From NCBI GenBank assembly GCA_905250885.1, contig CAJNOQ010002056.1, positions 1-26,596 of the forward strand: a DNA stretch of 26,596 nt. Direction: 5' to 3'. The notes below the pieces were generated by a model that saw only the letters and a list, made by a program, of their open reading frames with translations, had not been told where the DNA came from and ran no database searches. The stretch's first letter is position 1, and each line of letters opens with the position of its first letter. Made by a program: the position numbers and the translations under genes. Of this stretch, positions 10,543-26,596 are shown one piece after another. Source of the stretch: Didymodactylos carnosus. Its lineage: Eukaryota > Rotifera > Eurotatoria > Philodinida > Philodinidae.

Positions 10543-11262
10543 TTGCACTATAGATAAAAATGAAGAGCTGCTTGATCCAATGAAAAAAGAATAAGGTCGA
10601 TATCTATCGTCCTCTCTGAGTATGAAGCCCACATTTTTTTCATTGGATTACCCCCCTCTTTTTTGACCCTCTTGAAAACTGAGGAAGCCAATATCGGATC
10701 GAGGTGAAATTTATACCAGAGATAGAACATCGAAAAAAAATCGATGTATTTTTGTACAGAATTTTCTGACACGTTCTTCTATGGGTTTTGTGGAAAACTC
10801 CAGCATTCATCAGACCACATTAAAATTCCTCGAAAAAATGGTCCGATCCAGCTGAAAATTTTAACAGAAATACTTTAGACTCTATCTCAGGTTAGCTTTT
10901 TTTCTTTTCGAAAAATATGCTTACCTTCTCGAGATATCCGAAAAGTTGTGAAAATCAGAGAAAAAAACTGACTTTTTTGCGTCGAAAAGAAAGAAACAAA
11001 CCTGAGATAGGGTGTAAATTATCTGTGGAAAAATTTTCAGCTCGATCAGACCATTTTTTCGGGGGCTCTTAATGTGGTCTGATGAAAACTGCAGTTTTCT
11101 ACAAAATCCATAGAAGAACGTCTCAGAAAATTCTGGGCAGAATACATCGATTTTCTATCTCTGATATAAATTTCACCCCGATCCGACATTGGCTTCTTCG
11201 GTTTTCAAGAGGGGGAGGGGTACTCAAACAGCTCTTTAGCTTCATTTTTATCTATAGTGCAA
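10543..11262. mobile_element. 720-bp foldback element (long imperfect palindrome)
   Basis: The left half starts TTGCACTATAGATAAAAATG and the right half ends with its exact complement at 11262. Complementarity runs, with substitutions and small gaps, almost to the centre near 10935 (for example CATCAGACCACATTA against TAATGTGGTCTGATG, and CTATCTCAGG against CCTGAGATAG). No coding capacity is seen; ORFs on the two arms mirror each other because of the palindrome. RNA from either strand would form one long hairpin. Confidence 0.9.
10575..10648. mobile_element. 74-bp hairpin nested in the left arm of the foldback
   Basis: ATCCAATGAAAAAA at 10575-10588 is the exact complement of 10635-10648. The right arm of the 720-bp palindrome lacks this block: its equivalent site reads straight from GCTGTTTG to TACCCC. 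The segment was therefore gained by one arm, or lost from the other, after the palindrome formed. It looks like a minimal secondary MITE insertion. Confidence 0.65.
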
Positions 11263-12301
11263 GAATTTTTTGGTTTTGTGATTCAAATTCAAAAATTTCA
11301 AAAGTCGAATGGAAGTTGTTTGATCCTGAGATTTGGCTGGACGAAAGGTCCAGTGGAAAAACTGCATTTTCGAAAGTATGATTTCTTTGTACACAAATGT
11401 CGCATGAATTGTAATATAGTCTTTTACTCCGAATTTGATGCTCTACTCGATATATTGCTTTAGAGTATTCTTTGTTTGATATCTCAAACTATAAATGGCA
11501 CGACGCCCCGTTGTTTGGGAGCAAAAGAACTGTCACAAATTTCCTTTGTTATCATTTTTAGAACATTTTTATTTGATCGATAGATTGCAAAAATAATGCC
11601 ATCTCGCCTCCTAGTGAGTGCTAGTCACACCTTCTATTCTGGGGATCATCCAGCAGTAGGACGGTTCATGAGTATGGAAGCTCCGTACTGCATGTATTTG
11701 AAGCCAGGCACTTGAAAGGGTGCATAGTAAAAATAATGAAGCCAGTTCCTGGTCTTTTACTTATAAGCTCTTCAATTACTTATCAGATGACTAATTCACA
11801 TGTATTTGCGTAAAGATTCGCGCATAATTCAACTACTTATAAATAAAAGCTTCAGTGCTTAGCCAACGTTCTTCAAGTAAGCATTACCAAAGTACTTCCA
11901 CGTCTTAGGTAACACGTGTAAGTCAACAAGTCTGAGTAAGCGATTCTAATTATCCGTTCTCAACCACCTTTTCCCACGTTAAATATATCTTCACTAGAAA
12001 AACCCACACTGTTCAAAAATACTAAGTAAGTAAAAGATCACGTTGTAATAAGGCAGCAAATGAAAGTTATGATTATGAAAAGTAAACATGACAAGTTTTT
12101 ATTTTAGAGAATACATATTAAAACAAAAAAAAAGAACAAAAGCAGTTTTCTGCAACCAAGTTGATTAGACCAACTTGATTAATTCTACAGTAATAGTTCA
12201 TTTTATTCCGATGTCAAGTTTCTTTAATCCGGGAATTTAAACTTTCAGATAAATTTTCTCATGCTGAATTATTTCACCAACGCATTGATGGTGATAATAA
12301 T
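11263..12301. other. Non-coding, with AAGTAC/ACTTAT words at 11730-12030
   Basis: No gene is supported. Between about 11730 and 12030 the words ACTTATAAG, AAGTAAGC, AAAGTACTT and AAGTAAGTAA recur in both orientations, as in 5990-6285, so a degenerate copy of the same element type is likely. At about 12159-12180 a short repeat (CAAGTTGATTA / CAACTTGATTA) occurs twice. Confidence 0.4.
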
Positions 12302-12717
12302 CAGAGATGGGCAACTCAAACTCTGGAGTTGAAGTTTACCCCGGAGTTTTTAGCTTCTTTTTAGTGAAGTTGAGTTGAAGTTGCGTTTCTATTAGATTAG
12401 AGTTGAGTTTAGATTTTTTCAACTCCAACTTCACAACTTCAGTTAAAAAGTTTCTCCTGTTTTTGTTGCACCGGTAGACAGAGTGGTTTTATTTTCCTAT
12501 CTCTTCGATGTAGAATGGCAAAAAGTACGCTTTCAAAATTAACATTGTTGAAATGCAATTTTGGATTGTTAAACTGACTCTTTTTGTGTGTGCTCTTGTA
12601 AAAGCGAAATAAACAACTCGTAATAAAAAAAAGAAGAAAATGAATTAAGACAAAATAAGTCCTTATCAGCGTTGAAACAGAGTTGGAGTTGAACTTAGCC
12701 AGAGTTGCCCATCTGTG
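12302..12717. mobile_element. Non-autonomous TIR element saturated with GAGTTGAAGTT words
   Basis: The left end reads CAGAGATGGGCAACTC and the right end, read inward, CACAGATGGGCAACTC (one mismatch in 16). Inward of each end the words GAGTTG, GAAGTT, AACTTC and AACTCC recur densely, especially 12318-12450 and 12670-12700. The middle (about 12460-12660) is ordinary AT-rich sequence. Termini resemble hAT-type ends; no matching 8-bp duplication is visible in the flanks. No transposase ORF. Confidence 0.75.
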
Positions 12718-12950
12718 GTAACTCCTATCCGAAAATGTTTTAACTTCGAAATTTCGCTTTTTTTCTCCATTAACACAGTAAAAAATATTGTGTCGCATTT
12801 TGTGTTGCAGTCAAATGTGTCGCAGCTCCTGTGAGAAAGTTGTGTCGCATGTTTGTGCCGCTGTTACTAAGAACTTTTAGACAGAGTTCTTGAGGCCATT
12901 TGAGCATCCACTCTGTTTAAGGAATTGCTAAATTTTATGTTTTACTATTT

Positions 12951-13229
12951 TCAATAGTCTTCATTAGGCTTTTTCTCGGCTCCTCTACAATTTTGATGAG
13001 CTATAGGTGGTGCAAATACGTATAAGAGAAGAAAATTTTCAGGCTTTTTAAATTCTTTCAATTTTGCATTGATGTTATTCATGGCTAAAGATCCCTGTCT
13101 AAGTCTTTTTAACCTTTTTTCTATGTTAAACATTTTTTCTCTGACAAAAATCAACCAATCCGAGACCTTAACTACGCTATTAATCTCAGATCTAGGGAAC
13201 TGAATATTTTGCGGGCCGTGCAAATTCAT
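12951..13229 (-). CDS. Hypothetical 92-residue ORF inside the TGTCGCA element
   Basis: It starts with ATG at 13229, directly after a TTTCAG acceptor-like site, so it could be an exon. The product has a lysine/arginine-rich helical middle (EKRLKRLRQGSLAMNN). I do not recognise it. Because it sits within a repeat element it may be a remnant of that element's own protein. A chance ORF is equally possible. Confidence 0.2.
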   Translation of the reverse strand: MNLHGPQNIQFPRSEINSVVKVSDWLIFVREKMFNIEKRLKRLRQGSLAMNNINAKLKEFKKPENFLLLYVFAPPIAHQNCRGAEKKPNEDY

Positions 13230-13255
13230 CTGAAATGTCCTATCAATACAGCAAC

Positions 13256-14033
13256 TTTCTCCGCTTCATTTAAGACCAATCTAGTTTTATAGAGCACATC
13301 AAATTACGCTAGAAACTGTTTTTTTGACATCATAGTTGAACCCGAGAAAAATGATTTTTACTCTCCCAGCAAAATTATCGGATTTGGGGCTACTTTCAAT
13401 GCGAATTGATCACCACCGCGATGAATTTTACAACATGTTCTCCCTGTTTTCGACAGAGCGCTTAAGATTATTGTTATCAAATGGGACATGACCTATATTC
13501 TCTACAACTTTGAAGAATGTACCATGTAAGGTTTACGAGATATTGAGCTTTTTCACTTCTCATGACCACCGTACAAAACTGTTACTTGAGAAAAAAGAGC
13601 ATTGGCCGGTTAGCTACTAATGATGGTGGCACCATAGTAACTGCGGACTCAGCTACCTTATAAACACCTGGAAAAGCAGTTTTTTATAATCATAATCAAA
13701 CTGAGAACGCAAGAAAACCTATAGGATGTTGCGTTTAACAAAAACCCAAATTTAAAATACTGAGATAAAACTCAAACATAGTTCATTTTTAAAAGTTCAA
13801 TATCTCGTGAACCTTACATGGTACATTCTTCAAAGTTGTAGAGAATATAGGTCATGTCCCACTCTATAATAATAATCATCGCATTGAAAGTAGCGCCAAA
13901 TCCGATAATTTTTCTGGGAGAGTAAAAGTCATTTTTCTCGGGTTCTGCATCAGCTATGAAGTCAAAAAAAACAGTTTCTAGCGTAATTTGATATGCTCTG
14001 TAAAACTAGATTGGTCTTGAATGAAGGGGAGAG
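13256..14033. mobile_element. Foldback element nested in the TGTCGCA element
   Basis: Left arm 13256-13552 and right arm 13792-14033 are reverse complements at high identity (for example AGACCAATCTAGTTTTA, GAAACTGTTTTTTTGAC and CATGGTACATTCTTCAAAG with their complements). The left arm carries an extra block of about 60 bp (about 13405-13465) that the right arm lacks. The loop, about 240 bp, is unique. No protein is recognised. Confidence 0.85.
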
Positions 14034-14388
14034 ACTTTAGTAAAACGTGGGGCACTTCAGATGGATTTGTTCGGCCTGTGAATATTATGGGCGAATTGAG
14101 CTCATCGACATTACGCGGTGCACCCAAAACGAACTAAAAATATTCTTAAAATTGAATAAGAGATCAAAAATAGCTAATTTCCACTGTTTTCTTTATAATA
14201 AATATACTCAGCGGAATGTGTCGCAAGTGGCCCCGGTGTCGCAGATGATTATGTCGCAATTGGCGATACATTATTTTTTAGTGTATTGTATAAATTCTAT
14301 AAGCTCTAATACGTTTGGTTTAAGTTTTAACCTTGAACCAGAATGAAATCGAGAATATAAACCCCTATTATATATCATTATGAAACTT

Positions 14389-14440
14389 ATAACTATTAAA
14401 ACACAAATTCATTCTTGCACGAAGCTAGGATCGAATGCAC
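14389..14440 (+). repeat. Dispersed repeat, copy 2 (first copy at 9757-9812)
   Basis: Same order of AACTATTAAA, TTGCACGAAG and CTAGGATC as at 9757-9812, in the same orientation, about 75-80% identical. See that entry. Confidence 0.5.
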
Positions 14441-14524
14441 AGACTTGATCTTCTTCTAAAGCAACAAAATAATGAAATGGTAATAAAATAAATGTAAAGA
14501 AGTCAAAAGGCTTATGTAGAATTG

Positions 14525-14612
14525 AACTTTCGCAAAGCCGGAGTTGAAGTTAGAATCCTCGGTATTGGAGTGTGAGATTTTCGATCTAAAGTTGGAGTTG
14601 AAGGTAGCCGGA
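14525..14612. repeat. Fragment of a GAGTTGAAGTT element
   Basis: Contains CCGGAGTTGAAGTTAG and GTTGGAGTTGAAGGTAG, the words that fill 12302-12717, but no TGGG terminus. It directly abuts the GAGTCG-rich element, as if that had inserted into or replaced part of it. Confidence 0.5.
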
Positions 14613-14979
14613 GTGAGCGATGCGCGAGTCGCATTTTTCTACGACCGGGACTCGAACTCGGACTCGAAATAAAGACTTGATAAAGTGATTCGAGTCATTT
14701 TCGAATCAGTCGTGCGCAACTTGGGATTGTTATTACGGTGTTTATTATATTTGTTACATAACAGAAGAGGGAGAAAGTTGAGAATATTCTAAGTAGAACA
14801 TTGTGTCACATGAGGGGATTGAAGACCTGTTCTTGGAAAAATAAATCAGTAGGAACTTTTCCTCTAGAAAATGATTCGAAGTGACTCCAGGTGACTCGAG
14901 TCAATTTTTGATGCGACTCGGACCTCGACTCGAAGGCTGCTTACTCAGACTCGAAAAAGTGGTGACTCACCCATTTCTA
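14610..14979. mobile_element. Element saturated with GAGTCG/CGACTC words
   Basis: GACTCG, GAGTCG and GACTCGAG words fill 14619-14700 and 14870-14960, in both orientations, around an ordinary AT-rich centre. The right terminus, read inward, is TAGAAATGGGTGAGTC. This has the same TGGGTGAGT core as the GAGTAC element at 2872. The left terminus is degenerate (GGAGTGAGCGATGCGCGAGTC). No ORF with homology. Confidence 0.6.
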
Positions 14980-15548
14980 ATTATTATGTTCACTCTACAA
15001 ATCCTTGCAACGTTATCGTGACCGTTACATCCCTCCAACTGAATCTTGATAGGCGATTTCATAGATTTAGCTTGCCAACTCCTTTGGATTTGGTTCTTTT
15101 TTAACGCTTACTAGTTTCAATCTCTATGTGTTAAGCTTTTTTCTTACTTTTGTTCAAAAAAACCTAAACTTTTCTGTTAATATGTAATTGTCCGAGATTT
15201 GTAGGAGTCCGAGATTTTTCTTTGCTACATCGTTGACATAACAATAAAACTTATATCCTTTATCGTCTTGTATTTATTATTATCATTCAGTTTCGACGTT
15301 TGTACTGTCCGCAAATCTATACTATTGACCATACATTATATACAAATACATAGTAAAAAAAAGCTGAAAAAACATAAACTATTAAAATCAATCACTAAAA
15401 TAGAAACAGATAACAAAACAGAAAAATATTTGACAAAAACAAAATAGAAAGATAAAATCTCATTTACAGTAATAACAATGAAACAAAACAAAAAATAACG
15501 AAAAGATGGCTGTAAAAAAATTGCCTTCAGTTTGCAAAAAAAAAAAGT
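14980..15548. other. Intergenic, downstream of the receptor kinase gene
   Basis: Strongly AT-rich, with A-rich runs (15340-15500). No gene or repeat recognised. It includes sequence just 3' of the minus-strand receptor gene. Confidence 0.35.
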
Positions 15549-15554
15549 TTTATT
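15549..15554 (-). terminator. Polyadenylation signal AATAAA of the receptor kinase gene
   Basis: AATAAA on the minus strand begins 16 nt after the TAG stop codon at 15570-15572, followed by a T-rich run. This implies a very short 3' UTR, which is plausible in a compact genome. Confidence 0.6.
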
Positions 15555-15569
15555 AGAAAAATGATGCTA

Positions 15570-21902
<6,333 letters not shown>

Positions 21903-21904
21903 GA

Positions 21905-22000
21905 TCAATTAATCCAGTAAAAAGAAAAGAAACGAACGTGTTTGTTAAGAATAACTAAAACAAAAAAAATGAATGTAAAAATACCGATTACGATTGTCAT
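21905..22000 (-). CDS. Upstream ORF of the receptor kinase gene (31 codons)
   Basis: ATG at 22000 opens a 31-codon frame (MTIVIGIFTFIFF..., strongly hydrophobic) whose TGA ends two bases before the receptor's ATG at 21902. A TTTACTAG acceptor-like site lies just upstream (about 22006), fitting a transcript start or splice-in point here. It could be a translational brake. Alternatively a GTATTT...TTTTAG intron (about 21985-21956) would remove most of it. Whether it is transcribed is unknown. Confidence 0.35.
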   Translation of the reverse strand: MTIVIGIFTFIFFVLVILNKHVRFFSFYWIN

Positions 22001-25000
22001 TTTCTCTAGTAAACTTAAGGTACATAAGAGAATTGATTGTAGATAAATGTTGATCAGAAATTCATAGAACAGTACAACTTGTTCATTGTGATTAAAATTT
22101 GAACAACAAAAACGATACTTGTCATAGAACTTTCAACTCATTTTCTTAATGATTCAAACACTATTTGATAATTTTTTTGATCTTTACCTATTTGAAAATC
22201 TTTATAATTCTTGTTTTTTAATACGAATCAAACGAATCTTTATATAAAACAACAAAAATTCAGAAAATGTCTCTCTCAATTTTCAAAGAAACAAATCTGA
22301 AAAATGAAACTAGTCCCTTGAGCACTATATATCCTTGTCTTCTAACTCACTCTTATATAGCAGAATCTATTTTATAAGAAAAAATTATTTTGGGAAAATA
22401 TTGTTTTTTCCAAGATTATTAGAATAAAAATGTAATACGATCCTATTTCTCCATCAGACTTTCTACCTACTGTGCATGAGACATCTCCCAAAAAAATAAC
22501 AGAATATTTAATCTATATAATCTGTGCGCTCTCTTCTTTTTTTTTTGTCCTTGTAAACATCAATCAATCTTGCCTTCTTGCTCTCTCTTCTTATTTTACT
22601 CGACATAGGTTTTTTCTTTTTTGTTTCTACAAAAAAGCTAAAGTTTCTCGCAAAGTGTTACAAGTAGATACAACAATAAGTGGTGAGCATCTAACCTAAC
22701 AATATATTATATCATTATGAACGAAAGGAGTTATGAGGATGAATATACACACACGCACATACATACACAGGTGAATATAACACATACAACAATAAGAAGA
22801 AAAAAAGCGAGAAATATACTTGATGTATCGACAAACTAGAATATATGGACAACCAACAACAACAACAACAACAACAGACATCAAAATCTACAAATTAAGT
22901 ATGAGTAAAAGTCTATACAGACCAAAAAACGTCAAAAAAGTTATTTTATTAATTTTTGTTTTGGATAAAAAAAAAAACTATCGAGATTCTTCGTGTATAG
23001 ATAAATCTTTCTCTTCATAATCTAGAGACAAATACATACGATTTACTCTTGTTTTTTATGATTGATATGGATAGTTTGAGGATGAGTAATTACACGTCCC
23101 CATCGCTGTTTATAGTTCAACTACACTTAAATGAATGAAAAAATGCACTCATTACTCTTGAGAAAGTAAATGTTAAGACCTACTAACAATTTGTCTTCAC
23201 GTAAACTTTATAATTTCTTGAAGAAATTCTACAATCATAGCATTTAACAAAGACGAAAAGAATTTTTAACATGATCATATGATGAGTAAGTTATAAATTC
23301 TCTATGAATTTTGTTTAATATTCTTCTTCTTAAAAGCAAATTATTGTTCTATTATTCTTAGATATCAAGAAATAATGTCTTTGATTAAAAATTTTCACAT
23401 TTACCATCAATGGAATTTTTTGTCTTACAAATGAGTAGATAACACTTGACGGCTTATCATATAGTTTATTCGTTTCTCACCGATAACTGTCAGGAGTAGC
23501 ACGTACTCTTCTGTCACACATATTTCGTTTCTTTTACGTTCTGATTTGCACAAATAAATTTATAATGAAAAAAAATAAAATGTCAGTTTACCTTCGTCAA
23601 GGGACTTATTTCCATATAGACACACAGTTCGTAGCACAAACAGAAATCTCGTTATATCTATACAAAATAGGAAAAATGATAATTGTTTTTCTGTTTTGAG
23701 GAAGAATAAGTTCGTTGCACATTTTTATATCCGGAAAAACTGCTAGATTTGTATTTTTTTAATTAAAGAACACATTACACACACTTTTGTATGGGCCATT
23801 CCACGTAACGGTTGTCTTTTATCTCTAAGTTTTGAAAAGAAGTTGTTTTCATTTGGATTTTTTCTCCTATTTGTTGCAATAGTTTTTTTTAGATTTTGAG
23901 AGCATGATTAAATAAAGAAACGTTTTGAGATCACGATGATGCCATTTTAATTTAACTCTCACTTATTCTTGAGGGTAAAAAATATCGAACTGCGAAAAGA
24001 TGTAAAATACGTGATTATGTAACGATCATATTTTAGCTATTTAAGCGTTAATTTCTAAGTTATAACAAAATTCGTTTTTTCCAATCGATAGCCCATGAAC
24101 CATTCTACAACATTTTCAACAAAAGTTTTCACGTAAAGAACGGAGATTAGCTGAGTTTTTGATAACTTCAAATTACTCCGGAATGACGGTTCTATTTTCA
24201 CCGGTCAATATTTTTCTTAAAAATAATCGAACCATACATTCAAATTTAATTGAACGCCTAGCAATTGTTGAACACATATGTCGACAGAATTAGTAAAAAC
24301 ATAAGCTTCTTATCTTTTAAATTGACGAAGAAATGACAGTTAAAAGCTGAAAAAACGTAATTTCGTTACGATTATGTTGATCGGTATACGATTCTTGAAA
24401 TGACGAAGAAATTTTATATTTTATTAGTGGAGACAATATATCTAAAATAAAGACGTGCTAAAAATTCAAAAATGGCATACACAATGCACTTTATGGGTCT
24501 ATGTTTAATCTACATCTTATCTTTCAAAAACTGTGTCGAATTCAAGAAAAACTAGATAACAAAAATTTTTTACAATTCTTTTGTTTTGATTTTTTTCCTT
24601 TATCAACATTGTTTTGATTATTAGTAAATGAATCTCTCATACGGATGATGATCTTTTAAGAGGAAAAAAGGTTCAAACATGGAAAACCTGGATGACTAAC
24701 CAAAATGTCATCATCATCATTTTTTTTTAATGTTTTGTAAGTCATATTTGGAGAAAACTGACATTCGTATAATTTTATACAGAAATAGGAGAACATTTTA
24801 TAGTTTATCTATTACAATACTCTGGATTCTACTAATAACAAGTTATGAACAACAGATCTGTGTCACAGTTCACCGAAAAGTGATGTTCATGAAGACTTAT
24901 AGAAGAATATAAAGGTAAAGGTCATATAAAATTCTAGTTAACACTAAATCATCATCTCGTTAATTTTGTTTTCTTTTACATTATGCATGCATGATATAGC

Positions 25001-26596
25001 AGATCATGTCGAATGAATAGGCTGAATATAGAACTATTTTTTCTAATTTTCAAGATATGCGTATCTAATAAGCGATATACAATATTTTAAGATGACCATT
25101 TTTCTTTGCATCTTTCACAGTTGCCATCATTAAAAAATCTCAATCATTTTTTTTATCTTACAAATAATTAAATTAAAGAATAATCTTTTATCTCTGTCTA
25201 CAATAATAATATAATATAATTTAATTTAATTTAACTTAAATGAACAACAAAACATAGATTTTACTTTTTCTATTATATTTTGATGATTCAATCGTTATGT
25301 TCTTACATATTTATAGATATACCTTTTCAGTAACAGAAGAAAACTATATGAGAGAGAGAAAATATGCTGCATATGCCTTCAGTGTCAGAAGGAACAAATA
25401 AATTTTATATGAGAGCAATTGTTTAAATAATAATCTAACATTGGGCAAATTGGAATAGGAATTATATTGTGCATTTATGTGAACTTGAATACATCAAATA
25501 ATAAATCAATAGTTTTGTATAAATGATTGACATTGCAAAAAAAATATTTACGTATCATGATCTAGAGGCAATAATCAATTATAGATTTACAATATAAATC
25601 AAATCAGATCAGTTTAGCTAACCTTGTAGTTGATTTATTCATACAAGAAAATATTTTTTATGTCTGAAGATTTGTGTGTGCCTGTGAAAAAAAATAAAGA
25701 ACAACAAATACATATCTTTATCAATTATTAACATTTTTTAAAGTTTTAACAAAAAATAAGAAATTCTTAACTGTTTATGTCAGTTGACTAAAAAGTTATT
25801 CATTAATTATCTGACAAACTCTTGCTTCAAGTAAGATTTATCTACAACAAAATTTCTCCTACTGCTAATTTGTAGCTAATCTTATGTCCTGACTTTAAAA
25901 CAAGACAAAATAAATGAACATTACATTATTGTTTTGATGTCTTTGTATGTTTTTGATAAAAGAGAGAACTCATATATTTAGATAAAATAAAAATAAAATT
26001 GGATATCTAATAATAGAAACAGCGACTAGTAAACATCATTAATATTTTCATAGTTGATCTGATTGTTAATAAAATATATTTAAGACGATTTTACAAAGAT
26101 TCCATTCATGTCTTTATCTCATCATTTATCTAAAATATACCAATATATTTCAGCTATGTTCACAAAAGAATAAAAATTATAGGTTTGTCTTTGTTTCATC
26201 TCATATAATTGCATACGGATATGACTATGAAAAAAAATATATATATTCTACTCTATGTAGTGGTTATGATTAGATTTTGATATCATTACATGATGAAAAA
26301 AGTTAATACTTGACGTATATTACAGGTGGTGATTATTAAAGTTCATATTAATAAATATCGATGAGTAAGAAGATGCTGTGCAATCAAAGTAAACAAACAA
26401 GTAGGAGTAGGAAAGAAGTTAATTATTTCCACTGTTTATATATGAGCACTAAAAACATTTTTCTTTTTCTTTTTTACATGGATAACTACAGATGTTTACA
26501 TTACAAATCAATAAAAAAAGGATGAACGACAAGTGAGAGATTCTATTAATTATTCATTTCTAAATAAAACGATGTCTTTTCCTTGAGCGATCGATA
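22001..26596. other. Non-coding region upstream of the receptor kinase gene
   Basis: No gene found on either strand. Short frames such as 22472-22699, 22820-23020 and 24730-24912 have no homology. Simple repeats: an ACACAC/ACATAC tract (about 22747-22770), CAA triplets (22853-22876), ATCATCATC (about 24708-24720) and TTTAA repeats (about 25215-25237). The stretch 23790-24420 differs in texture (less AT-rich, begins near GGGCCATTCCACG) and is probably an old repeat insertion. This is where promoter and enhancers of the receptor would lie. Confidence 0.5.
23790..24420. repeat. Possible old repeat insertion starting near GGGCCATTCCACG
   Basis: This block has more C and G and more CpG than its flanks (for example CCACGTAACGG, ACTCCGGAATGACGG, TTCACCGGTC). 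I found no terminal repeats or ORF, so the boundaries are approximate and the class is unknown. Confidence 0.3.

Larger units (their letters stand above)
12773..14284. mobile_element. 1.5-kb TIR element with subterminal TGTCGCA repeats
   Basis: Left end ACACAGTAAAAAATATTGTG matches the complement of the right end (ACACTAAAAAATAATGTATC) with a 2-bp gap and few mismatches. Inside the left end GTGTCGCA occurs three times (about 12790, 12818, 12842) plus a GTGTTGCA. Inside the right end TGTCGCA occurs three more times (about 14219, 14237, 14252) in the same orientation. The element contains a 92-codon minus-strand ORF and a nested foldback. No recognisable transposase, so probably non-autonomous. 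Confidence 0.6.

Noticed and set aside
10372-11463. Four ORFs on the two arms of the foldback
   Set aside because: They are mirror images caused by the palindrome, and the sequences are low complexity without domains.
12439-12798. 119-codon minus-strand ORF
   Set aside because: It runs through the end of the GAGTTG element and its flank, is mostly low-complexity hydrophobic sequence, and matches nothing I know.
14047-14346. 99-codon plus-strand ORF crossing the right end of the TGTCGCA element
   Set aside because: It starts at GTG, and the translated TGTCGCA words and element boundary explain most of it.
22696-22884. Minus-strand ORF with a poly-valine run
   Set aside because: The run is the CAA microsatellite translated on the other strand.

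Overview
The window is nuclear DNA of an animal. It is AT-rich, and its two confident genes lie on the minus strand, split by mostly short GT-AG introns (48-145 nt). A small compact-intron invertebrate fits, and a rotifer is my best guess. That is inference from intron size, base composition and the kind of genes, not from a species marker.

The left part (1 to about 15,000) is a mosaic. It holds a five-exon gene for an acid ceramidase/NAAA-type amidase (879-2552, minus strand), an intact 192-codon ORF that weakly resembles an HMG-box protein (6960-7538, plus strand), and many non-autonomous repeats. These include long foldbacks (1-226, 10543-11262, 13256-14033), terminal-inverted-repeat elements (3142-3403, 9072-9478, 12773-14284), a 248-bp insertion with 12-bp flanking direct repeats and a hammerhead-like motif (7656-7927), and a set of 'word-saturated' elements. 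Each of the latter is filled with one short word (GAGTAC, GAGTTGAAGTT or GAGTCG), yet they share TGGGC/TGGGT termini.

The right part (about 15,500-22,000) is one gene: a 16-exon FGF-receptor-like receptor tyrosine kinase. I reconstructed it completely on the minus strand (21902 down to 15570, 742 residues; every exon phase joins). It has a signal peptide, two Ig domains, one membrane helix, a split tyrosine kinase domain and a tail with a YVDL motif. One 3.1-kb intron stands out among introns of about 55-130 nt. From 22,000 to 26,596 I see no gene, only AT-rich sequence with microsatellites and one probable repeat. It may hold 5' regulatory DNA of the receptor.

The two genes have unrelated roles (lysosomal lipid-amide hydrolysis; growth-factor signalling at the cell surface). 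Their proximity carries no functional message that I can see.
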